From Pseudomonadota bacterium (lineage in GTDB: Bacteria > Pseudomonadota > Alphaproteobacteria > Acetobacterales > Acetobacteraceae): DNA of 7,738 nucleotides. This document shows, in pieces, positions 1-5,560 of the stretch (its first letter is position 1; each line of letters begins with the position of its first letter). The stretch lies in assembly GCA_021829055.1 (NCBI GenBank), contig JAJZCS010000089.1:1-7738 (forward strand), read 5' to 3'. The notes below the pieces were generated by a model, which was given only the letters and a program-made list of their open reading frames with translations, did not search any database and was not told the origin of the DNA. Made by a program: the position numbers and the translations under genes.

Positions 1-1
1 C

Positions 2-169
2 ACGGAAATTTTCGACAGTGTCGAGCTTTTTTACAAGAAGTTCTACTTCCGGGCACCAAAAATCGCAGCAATCGTCAACGAAATGATTCGCAGCCCACAA
101 ATGATGAAGCGTCGGCTCCGCGAAGGCGTCGAGTTTTTCCAGTTCCTTCGCGAGCGGCACGCTGCGTAA
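2..169 (+). CDS. hpnJ: HpnJ, hopanoid radical SAM protein (C-terminal fragment)
   Basis: The window opens inside this gene; only the last 55 codons and the TAA at 167-169 are present. The visible tail includes FYFRAPKIAAIVNEMIRS and then RRLREGVEFFQFLRERHAA, which I recognise as the C-terminal end of HpnJ, the hopanoid-biosynthesis radical SAM enzyme. The radical SAM and B12-binding-like parts lie upstream, out of view. In work on other bacteria, HpnJ converts the sugar attached to bacteriohopanetetrol into the five-membered cyclitol ether, after HpnI adds N-acetylglucosamine and HpnK deacetylates it. The next gene is hpnK, which supports the call. The stop codon lies inside the proposed start region of hpnK, as expected for translationally coupled operon genes. 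Identification rests on recall of the family's tail and on synteny, not on a search. Confidence 0.8.
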   Translation, partial: TEIFDSVELFYKKFYFRAPKIAAIVNEMIRSPQMMKRRLREGVEFFQFLRERHAA

Positions 170-1007
170 CAGGTCGGCTTTTTTTTCTGCAGACGATTTC
201 GGTCTAACCGAAAGCGTCAACGAGGCCGTCGAATCTGCCCACCGCGCAGGTGTTCTGGCGCAGACCAGTCTAATGGTCGCAGCCCCCGCAGCCGCGGATG
301 CGGTTAGCCGCGCCAAGCGCCTGCCGCAACTGAAGGTCGGATTGCATCTTGTCTTGGTTGAAGGTGACTCGGTGCTCGGCCATTCTTCTCTCCCGAGCAT
401 CACCGAAACCGATGGGCGCTTCGGCTCGGACCAGCTTGCCTTGGGTTTTCGTTACTTTCTTTCTCGACGTGCCAGACAAGAGCTGACAGCCGAGATCTAT
501 GCGCAGTTCGATGCTTTCCGTGCAACTGGCCTACCGCTTCACCACGCTGACTGTCATAAGCATATGCATCTACACCCGACAGTCTTACGGCTGATGATCG
601 ACATCGGCAGGGATTACGGTCTTAGGCGAATAAGGATCCCTGCAGAGCCACCCAGCGTTCTTGCCGCATGTGGAACGCGTCCGGCGCTTTCATCCCGTGC
701 TCTCTATTTATGGTCGCGTGTCCTTCGTTCTCAGGCACGGCGCGCGGGTCTTCTTAGCCCGGATTTTGTCTTCGGCATCGCCTGGAGTGGCCATATGACC
801 GAACCCAAGATTCTTCATCTGCTTGAACATCTTCCCTCTGGCTGCAGCGAAATTTATTTTCACCCTGCGACACATACCGATCCCGTGTTGCATGCTCTGA
901 TGCCAGAGTATCAGCACCGGGCCGAATATGAGACTCTGCTCCAGCTCCATCCGGCGCAATCTCATGTGACTTGCTCAGAGGAACCTGCGACGCCCGCGCC
1001 CCCTTGA
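162..1007 (+). CDS. hpnK: HpnK, hopanoid-associated YdjC-family deacetylase
   Basis: Probable carbohydrate deacetylase of the YdjC/ChbG family. It is expected to remove the acetyl group from bacteriohopanetetrol-N-acetylglucosamine before HpnJ acts. Numbering from the CTG at 162 gives 281 residues, the usual HpnK size. SADDFGLTESVNEAVESAH lies at about residues 9-27, with Asp11-Asp12 as the family's catalytic/metal aspartates. GLHL carries His62, a candidate metal ligand. A histidine-rich motif, HHADCHKHMHLHP, is at 127-139, and EIYFHPATH is near the C-terminus. The first ATG in frame is at 273 (residue 38) and would discard the DDFG motif, so it is not a credible start. Upstream in this frame there is no ATG, GTG or TTG before a TGA within hpnJ; only ACG (159) and CTG (162) are possible. 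No strong Shine-Dalgarno sequence is visible. Either CTG is used through coupling to hpnJ, or the start was mutated or mis-sequenced. The 3' end overlaps the converging DUF2177 gene. Confidence 0.85.
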   Translation: MRNRSAFFSADDFGLTESVNEAVESAHRAGVLAQTSLMVAAPAAADAVSRAKRLPQLKVGLHLVLVEGDSVLGHSSLPSITETDGRFGSDQLALGFRYFLSRRARQELTAEIYAQFDAFRATGLPLHHADCHKHMHLHPTVLRLMIDIGRDYGLRRIRIPAEPPSVLAACGTRPALSSRALYLWSRVLRSQARRAGLLSPDFVFGIAWSGHMTEPKILHLLEHLPSGCSEIYFHPATHTDPVLHALMPEYQHRAEYETLLQLHPAQSHVTCSEEPATPAPP

Positions 1008-1398
1008 TGCAATCGACCATCCGATTGCTGCGGAAAGTCCTGACACAGTGGCCCCCCCAAGCCACATCGGTGCAAACCAGTCTTAGGCTCCAGTGCAGGA
1101 GAGCGGCATAATTGGCGAGGTCGTACAATCCGTACGTGAATGCCCCGAAGCAGCCACCATAGAGCAGCGCCGTGGTGGCTTTCCCTGAAGCCTCGGCCCG
1201 TGGCATCACGAACACGAACACCCCCAGCACCTCAAGCAGATAGACGACAATACCCGGGGGTGTGCGCAGCGAGGTAAGCAGAATTGGTCCCAAACCAGCC
1301 CGATAAAGCGACGCCGACGTCAGGTCGAGCCATATAGCGTCGAGTGCGAGATAGGCGGTCAGAGTAACAAAATAGAACACGACCGACTGGCGCATCAT
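975..1398 (-). pseudogene. DUF2177 family membrane protein, frameshifted at a 7-base C run
   Basis: A small polytopic inner-membrane protein of unknown function, recognised as the DUF2177 family. Starting at 1398, the first 114 residues read well. Hydrophobic segments lie at about 5-25 (containing LALDAIWLDL), 48-66 and 75-98, followed by the conserved YDLANYAAL (91-99) and DVAWG (from 111). As given, the frame then runs on to 754 with 100 non-membrane residues antisense to hpnK, giving 214 residues. At plus positions 1052-1058 there are seven C. If there were six, translation would continue ATVSGLSAAIGWSIA and stop with TGA at 975-977. That gives a 140-residue protein with its fourth membrane segment, the expected family length and ending. 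So the gene is either a true +1 frameshift or a sequencing error. AAGGA lies just upstream; the second ATG (1395) is better spaced from it than the first. The gene follows gshB by 7 bp and is probably cotranscribed with it. Confidence 0.75.
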
Positions 1399-1405
1399 AG
1401 TTCCT

Positions 1406-2362
1406 TCAGGATCTCATGATTGCCCACTTTGCTTCGATTCGGTCCCAGATTGCGGACTCGATATGGACTCCGTCAAAGCGGGCGACCTGTTGCAGTCCGG
1501 TGGGGGACGTCACGTTGATCTCGGTCAGATAATCGCCGATGACGTCGATACCCGTAAACAATAGACCGCGCTCGCGCAGTAGCGGCCCGATACGATCGCA
1601 AATTTCAAGGTCACGGGAACTTAGCTTCGTCGGCTCTGCTCGACCTCCCGCGTGCAGATTGGACCGGACATCCCCCGGTAACGGCAAACGGTTAAACGCG
1701 CCAAGTGGTTCGCCGTCGATGAGGATAATGCGCTTATCACCCGATCGTACAGCAGGTTCATAACGTTGCACCATGAAAGGTTCGGTCGACGACGCAAGAA
1801 AAAGGTCCAGCAGAGAACCAAGATTTTCGTCATCCGGCCGCACATGGAAGACACCAGTGCCCCCGTTGCCAAACAATGGTTTGACGATGATGTCGTGATG
1901 CCGAGCACGAAAATCAGCAATAGCCTTGCGATCACGGGCAATCAATGTTGGCGGCATTAACTCGGAAAACTGGGCAACCAGAAGCTTTTCCGGGGCATTC
2001 CGTACGGCTGCCGGATCGTTCACAACCAGGGTCTTTGGATGAATCCACTCGAGAAGATAGGTCGCGCTGATGTAACCCATGTCGAACGGCGGATCCTGGC
2101 GCATCAGCACGACGTCCATGCCACTCAAATCGACGATCTCGGGGTCGCCCAATGTAAAATGATCGCCTTTCTCCCTTCGCACCTGAGCCGGCCGCACCCG
2201 GGCACGGATGACACCTGAGTCGAACCAAAGATCACCAACTCCGTAATGCCAGAGCGCGTGGCCTCGCCCTTGTGCTTCCAGCATCAAAACGAAGGTTGAA
2301 TCTCCGTCGATATCGATGGTTTCCATCGGATCCATCTGGACTGCCACCTGCAAACCAGCCAT
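1406..2362 (-). CDS. gshB: Glutathione synthetase
   Basis: Catalyses the second step of glutathione synthesis: gamma-glutamylcysteine + glycine + ATP to glutathione + ADP + phosphate, in the cytoplasm. The 318-residue protein matches the proteobacterial GshB layout. An N-terminal domain starts with [12 protein letters not shown] (compare MDPI in E. coli) and includes [11 protein letters not shown] (84-94). An ATP-grasp domain runs from about residue 124, with [15 protein letters not shown] (158-172) as the lysine plus glycine-rich ATP loop, [12 protein letters not shown] (208-219), and [19 protein letters not shown] (271-289). Asp273, Glu281 and Asn283 fall at the same numbers as the Mg2+ ligands of E. 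coli GshB, so the enzyme looks intact. The frame is open upstream to 2491, but the start at 2362 is chosen because [12 protein letters not shown] aligns with the family N-terminus and AAGGAGG ends 4 nt before the ATG. DUF2177 follows 7 bp downstream. A possible terminator precedes it, so gshB may also have its own promoter. Confidence 0.96.
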   Translation of the reverse strand: MAGLQVAVQMDPMETIDIDGDSTFVLMLEAQGRGHALWHYGVGDLWFDSGVIRARVRPAQVRREKGDHFTLGDPEIVDLSGMDVVLMRQDPPFDMGYISATYLLEWIHPKTLVVNDPAAVRNAPEKLLVAQFSELMPPTLIARDRKAIADFRARHHDIIVKPLFGNGGTGVFHVRPDDENLGSLLDLFLASSTEPFMVQRYEPAVRSGDKRIILIDGEPLGAFNRLPLPGDVRSNLHAGGRAEPTKLSSRDLEICDRIGPLLRERGLLFTGIDVIGDYLTEINVTSPTGLQQVARFDGVHIESAIWDRIEAKWAIMRS

Positions 2363-2366
2363 CTGC

Positions 2367-2371
2367 CCTCC
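2367..2371 (-). promoter_or_regulatory. Ribosome-binding site deciding the gshB start
   Basis: The minus strand reads AAGGAGG ending 4 nt before the ATG at 2362. It is the strongest Shine-Dalgarno sequence in this stretch. It supports the 318-residue GshB over the longer open frame starting at 2491, whose extra 43 residues resemble nothing in the family. Confidence 0.75.
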
Positions 2372-2387
2372 TTCCCATTTTGCGCCC

Positions 2388-2437
2388 AAAAAAAACGAGC
2401 CGGGCACCACACGCTGGGAATCACGGCCCTGCGCCCG
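2388..2437 (-). terminator. Possible terminator between the lipoprotein gene and gshB
   Basis: On the minus strand, CGGGCGC (2437-2431) can pair with GTGCCCG (2407-2401), giving 7 bp with one G-U pair. The loop contains a further GGG/CCC pairing. Five bases later comes a run of eight T (2395-2388). The stem-to-T-run gap and the long loop make this weak. It may only partly uncouple gshB from bactofilin and the lipoprotein. Confidence 0.25.
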
Positions 2438-2454
2438 AAAACAACGCCATCGTT

Positions 2455-2817
2455 TCAGGATGGGCGGCCACGTTCCAGACTCGCAACGCAAGTTGCCGTG
2501 CCGACATCACGTGGCATTGGTCTCGCATACGATACCTGAGGCTGCCCTGCTGCTCCGGGATAAAGCACCAGCTCAAGCCGGCAGACGTGTGACGTATAAA
2601 GCCATACCTGCGCCGGGCCGTCCACGCGGCGTAGGGCAGGCGGAACCAGGGTCGCCGACAAGCTGGCGGCAGAAGCCCCAATCAACGTCGCTGGCGATGA
2701 TACTGCCGCCATCCCAGCGGTGTCCTTCGACGATGAGACTGCGCAGCCGGAAAGCGCAACCGCAGCAAGCGGCACAAGACTTCGCCGGAGTCGAACTGCT
2801 ATCCCGACGCGCCGCAC
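2455..2817 (-). CDS. Small SmpA/BamE-like lipoprotein
   Basis: A 120-residue secreted lipoprotein with no proven function. An arginine-rich n-region and hydrophobic stretch (about 13-22) end in the lipobox LSGC, so Cys25 would be lipidated and the protein sent to the cell envelope. The mature part has a low-complexity linker, then the pattern [35 protein letters not shown] and LELVLYP. I associate this pattern with alphaproteobacterial lipoproteins resembling SmpA/OmlA/BamE. Two cysteines, Cys79 and Cys110, could form a disulfide in the periplasm. The start is the GTG at 2817: it is the first possible start after an in-frame stop at 2833-2835, and the signal peptide needs it. No good Shine-Dalgarno sequence precedes it, but the bactofilin stop is only 15 bp upstream, so coupled translation is likely. 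That it is a real gene is well supported by the lipobox; the BamE-like relationship is recall-based inference. Confidence 0.75.
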   Translation of the reverse strand: MRRVGIAVRLRRSLVPLAAVALSGCAVSSSKDTAGMAAVSSPATLIGASAASLSATLVPPALRRVDGPAQVWLYTSHVCRLELVLYPGAAGQPQVSYARPMPRDVGTATCVASLERGRPS

Positions 2818-2832
2818 GGCTAGTACCGGAAA

Positions 2833-3507
2833 TCAGTCTTTACTGGCAGGCGGCGAAGAAACGGAAGGTGCACTCTGCCCTGGGTGATCAGCCAGCATCT
2901 CGATACGCCCTGTAATCTGCCCACCGTCTTCGACCTGGAGGCGACGGCAGCGTGCCGTGCCCAGAACCCTACCTGTCGACCGCACGACAAGCGCATGGCG
3001 TGCAACGAGGGTGCCATCGATCGTACCGGCAATTTCCGCTTCTTCGACCTCAACCTCGCCTTTAAAAACTCCACCCTGTGTAATCGCCAGTTCTGTCGCC
3101 GCGATCATAGTGGCCTCGACAGTTCCCTCGACGACCAGACGCTCCGCATCCTGTACGACGCCCTGAACGCTAATACCACGCCCGACGACGAGCGTCCGGC
3201 GTTCTGGCGAGTCGGCTCCACGGGTGCCCGCTGTCCTCAGCCCACCAACAGGGGCGCCAGGCGGCATGGGCACAGACTGGCCAGACGACGGGGTGGCAGT
3301 CGGTAGCGCAAAGGGGGAACGAGCCATGGTGGTCTCCTTGTCGGCTGTTATCGGCTGGTCAGAGTTCTTGACTGTTTGCGCAGCGGGTGCCGTGGCGGGC
3401 CGAAAGGGAGGCACACCCAGGCCATCGTCTTCCGACGCCCGCGGACCGCTGCCCTGCCCGCTCGATCCCGTTCCGGATTGATCGTCGCGTTTGAAGATAC
3501 TGATCAC
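2833..3507 (-). CDS. Bactofilin (polymer-forming cytoskeletal protein)
   Basis: Bactofilins form nucleotide-independent filaments at the inner face of the membrane and scaffold cell-wall or envelope machinery. From the chosen start the protein has 224 residues. A disordered Gly/Ser/Pro/Ala-rich N-terminus (1-103) begins MISIFKRDDQ. A bactofilin domain runs from about 105 to 206, with regular beta-helix-like repeats: LVVGRGISVQGVV, LVVEGTVEATM, ITQGGVFKGEVEVEEAEIAG, TIDGTLVARH and ITGRIE. A short disordered tail follows. The start chosen is the GTG at 3507, preceded by GGAGG with 4 nt spacing. The frame is open to another GTG at 3537, but that one lacks a ribosome-binding site. A second, very well placed AAGGAG precedes an internal ATG at 3327, so a 164-residue form may also be made. 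The lipoprotein gene follows after 15 bp, suggesting an envelope-related unit. Domain identity is clear; the cellular role is not. Confidence 0.9.
   Translation of the reverse strand: MISIFKRDDQSGTGSSGQGSGPRASEDDGLGVPPFRPATAPAAQTVKNSDQPITADKETTMARSPFALPTATPSSGQSVPMPPGAPVGGLRTAGTRGADSPERRTLVVGRGISVQGVVQDAERLVVEGTVEATMIAATELAITQGGVFKGEVEVEEAEIAGTIDGTLVARHALVVRSTGRVLGTARCRRLQVEDGGQITGRIEMLADHPGQSAPSVSSPPASKD
3325..3339 (-). promoter_or_regulatory. Internal start with strong ribosome-binding site in bactofilin
   Basis: The minus strand has AAGGAG (3339-3334), six bases, then ATG (3327-3325), followed by codons for MARSPFALPT. This is in frame with bactofilin and ahead of the folded domain. It could give a shorter bactofilin lacking the N-terminal 60 residues, or be the true start. 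Confidence 0.45.
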
Positions 3508-3718
3508 GAATCCTCCACTCCTCTGGAAGTTGAGCACGTAGCATGAGGCACACGGCCAAACAATCGCCGCTTCGCGAAAATGCTATGGTTTTTACAAGAT
3601 TCCGCCAAAGAATCGGTTTGCAAAATGGCAATCCGCCGGCAAGGATTGTCAGCATAATAGTTTGAATGTCAACGCAGTGAATGATAGCGGAGAGCCGTCC
3701 AGGAACAGGAGCCGAAGC
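3508..3718. promoter_or_regulatory. Divergent intergenic region between bactofilin and adenosine kinase
   Basis: This 211-bp region lies between two divergently read genes, so promoters for both strands are expected here. I see no convincing -35/-10 pair. CATAAT at 3653-3658 is a passable -10 for the plus strand but lacks a good -35. The most regular element is an imperfect dyad: TGGCAATCC (3626-3634) against GGATTGTCA (3643-3651), with GCCGGC between. It could be an operator or a short hairpin. AGGAG at 3707-3711 is the ribosome-binding site of adenosine kinase. Confidence 0.4.
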
Positions 3719-4753
3719 ATGACCGCACCCAGATACCACATCACCGGCATCGGCAATGCCATCGTTGACGTTCTCGCCCGTACAGGCGACGATTTTCTCT
3801 CCCGCCACGACATGCGCAAAGGCAGCATGACGTTGATCGATTCGGTTCAAGCTGAAGCGATTTATGGAGCGATGCCGCCCGGCATCGAAGCCTCGGGAGG
3901 CTCCGTTGCCAACAGTTGTGCCGTGGCCGCAATGCTTGGTGCGGAGGTGGCATTTTTTGGAAAAACAGCGGACGACCAGTTGGGTGCTGTCTTCCGTCAC
4001 GACATGCACGTGCTCGGCATACACTACCCGACACGGCCCGCTGTGGGTCGTGATGCGACAGCCCGCTGTCTGATTCTGATAACCCCAGACGGGCAGAGAA
4101 CGATGAATACGGACCTTGGCGCCGCCGTGTCCTTCGGTATCGATGATCTCGATTCGGGCATCATCGCAGAGTCGGCCGTCCTCTATCTTGAAGGATACCT
4201 GTTCGACCCCCCAGCAGCGCAAGCCGCGTTTTGGTCTGCCGCAAAAGTCGCCCGCTCCTCTGGCCGCCAGGTCGCGATTTCACTATCCGATGCATTCTGC
4301 GTTGACCGGCACCGGGGCAATTTTCAAGCATTGGTTGAACAGTATGCCGATATCGTCGTCGCCAACGAGGCCGAAATTTGTTCACTGTTCGAGCAGAACG
4401 ATTTTGCATCAGCCGCTGAAATTGCCGCACGGTTTGCTCGCATCGCGGTACTGACCCGGGGGGCCGATGGAAGTGTCATCCTGGCTGATGGGAAATGCTA
4501 TGAGATCGCGGCCGCTCCCACGAATGTCGTCGATACAACCGGTGCCGGAGACGCTTACGCGGCCGGGTTTCTTACTGCTTATACCCATGGCGCGCCCTTA
4601 CAGGATTGTGGCGCCCTCGCCAGTAAAACTGCAGCATTGGCCATTAGCTCCATCGGTGCGCGGCCAGCGCGTGCGGCCCTTGTTGCTCTTGCACCAACCA
4701 GGCAGGCCAAGGACAATGCACCGGCCAGGTTGCATCCCAATAGAACTGTGTAA
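3719..4753 (+). CDS. Adenosine kinase (PfkB family)
   Basis: PfkB/ribokinase-family sugar or nucleoside kinase; the alphaproteobacterial adenosine kinase type is the best match. It would phosphorylate adenosine to AMP with ATP in the cytoplasm (purine salvage). The protein has 344 residues. The N-terminus reads YHITGIGNAIVDVLAR; RKGSMTLID (33-41) and ASGGSVANSCAVAAMLG (58-74) form the substrate/PfkB-1 region, followed by FFGKTADDQLG. RCLILITPDGQRTMNT is at 116-131 and VVANEAEI at 213-220. The PfkB-2 signature DTTGAGDAYAAGF (272-284) carries Asp278 as the expected catalytic base. The start is the ATG at 3719, with AGGAG 7 nt upstream; an in-frame TTG at 3662 has no such site and would add 19 unlikely residues. 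The gene appears intact and stands alone, with no close downstream partner. Substrate could also be another nucleoside or a sugar; sequence alone cannot settle this. Confidence 0.88.
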   Translation: MTAPRYHITGIGNAIVDVLARTGDDFLSRHDMRKGSMTLIDSVQAEAIYGAMPPGIEASGGSVANSCAVAAMLGAEVAFFGKTADDQLGAVFRHDMHVLGIHYPTRPAVGRDATARCLILITPDGQRTMNTDLGAAVSFGIDDLDSGIIAESAVLYLEGYLFDPPAAQAAFWSAAKVARSSGRQVAISLSDAFCVDRHRGNFQALVEQYADIVVANEAEICSLFEQNDFASAAEIAARFARIAVLTRGADGSVILADGKCYEIAAAPTNVVDTTGAGDAYAAGFLTAYTHGAPLQDCGALASKTAALAISSIGARPARAALVALAPTRQAKDNAPARLHPNRTV

Positions 4754-4801
4754 CGCCGAGCTAACATCGCGGTCACGCCGCCGCTCATCATCGGTGCACT
4801 G

Positions 4802-4827
4802 CAGGACCGTATCACGATCGTGTCCTG
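4802..4827 (+). terminator. Hairpin downstream of adenosine kinase
   Basis: CAGGAC (4802-4807) pairs with GTCCTG (4822-4827). The stem continues inward with CG/CG and AT/AT, with one bulged T on each side, around a CACG loop. It lies about 50 bp after the adenosine kinase stop. No T-run follows, so it would be a weak or factor-dependent transcript end rather than a classical terminator. Confidence 0.3.
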
Positions 4828-5497
4828 ACTATTTGATACACGAGCTTTGGTACAACAGCAGGCCCTGCACCGACGCCATCCTGAACAGACCTACGTCGCG
4901 TTGAAGCGGGCATTCATGCAGCCACGTATGCGCGACATTCGGCGGGTACGCCATTGATCTTCTTTCCGTGTGCCATGTCGCCGGGCCTCGAAAATTATGC
5001 CATGTCTAGTCCTGCGACCCACCCGTTGGGGATATCCCCTCGACGCACAGCAATCTTAGCCCGCTGAGAATGATACCTGTTCTTATGCCCCGGATCCGTC
5101 ACGGAGAGTGGCGCATCGTACACGGGCTTTCCAAAAAACAGCCCACGTACCACCATCGGCCGCTAGGCGGAAGATTGCTGCTGAAGCGGTACCCTGTTCG
5201 GTAGGCATCGCTCCAACCAGCTTGCCGGCCACGCAGACCGGGAAGCAAAGCAACCATTCTAACACCATGTTGAAACGCAAGTTTCACACACACCTTCGCT
5301 GGACGAAGCTAAGAACGCGGCTCATTGTTCCTGGGAAGAAGATATTCGGTGCATGATCAGATAGTGGGTGCATCCAAGCGTCCCCAATCCAGCTCTAGGA
5401 ACAAGGCCCCTGTCACGCCGGTTACACGGACACATCTGCGTTCCAGCGATCATGCGTCGTGACATGGCCTCAATGACGTTGTCGCTCGCAAAACCCG

Positions 5498-5521
5498 GAG
5501 CGGGTACCCTTCGGTACGCTC
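5498..5521 (+). promoter_or_regulatory. Hairpin just upstream of the phosphoesterase gene
   Basis: GAGCG (5498-5502) pairs with CGCTC (5517-5521), and TACC (5505-5508) with GGTA (5513-5516), around a CTTC loop with a two-base GG bulge. The nine-pair stem ends 26 nt before the AGGAG ribosome-binding site and 39 nt before the ATG of the phosphoesterase. It may sit in the 5' leader and affect transcript stability or translation, or it may be an operator-type dyad. No function is shown. Confidence 0.35.
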
Positions 5522-5560
5522 TGACCTGAGCTATCCGCGCTATCAACAGGAGTCTAGCAA

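Larger units (their letters stand above)
4754..5560. other. Gene-poor 807-bp stretch upstream of the phosphoesterase
   Basis: I find no recognisable gene, tRNA or rRNA in this stretch. All six frames are broken by frequent stops. The longest open frames are an 82-codon one on the plus strand (5108-5356) and a 74-codon one on the minus strand (5546-5322). Neither has a good ribosome-binding site or any family pattern I know. A 53-codon minus-strand frame (5156-4995, starting MVVRGLFFGK) looks slightly protein-like but is isolated. The stretch reads as decayed sequence. It holds two hairpins, at 4802-4827 and 5498-5521, and the phosphoesterase ribosome-binding site at 5548-5552. Confidence 0.6.

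Noticed and set aside
754..974. C-terminal half of the long minus-strand frame (to 754) as real protein.
   Set aside because: It is antisense to the conserved core of hpnK and follows the frameshift at 1052-1058. It has no membrane segments and no family likeness.
2363..2491. Longer gshB beginning at 2491.
   Set aside because: The extra 43 residues align with nothing in GshB and cover the possible terminator. The ATG at 2362 has a strong ribosome-binding site.
4995..5156. Minus-strand 53-codon frame starting MVVRGLFFGK.
   Set aside because: It has a plausible residue mix but no ribosome-binding site, no known family and no neighbours, and it lies in stop-rich DNA. Probably chance or a very old remnant.
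5410..5427. Possible PhoB box (CTGTCAC-4 nt-GTTACAC) about 135 bp upstream of the phosphoesterase.
   Set aside because: The first half fits, but the second half matches only 3 of 7 positions, and no good -10 follows at the right place. Phosphate control remains a guess.
5480..5545. tRNA-like start on the minus strand (GCGCGGATAGCTCAGGTCAGAGC).
   Set aside because: It resembles an acceptor strand plus D-arm, but the D-loop is too short and there is no T-arm or matching acceptor 3' strand downstream. The following bases form the simple hairpin at 5498-5521 instead.
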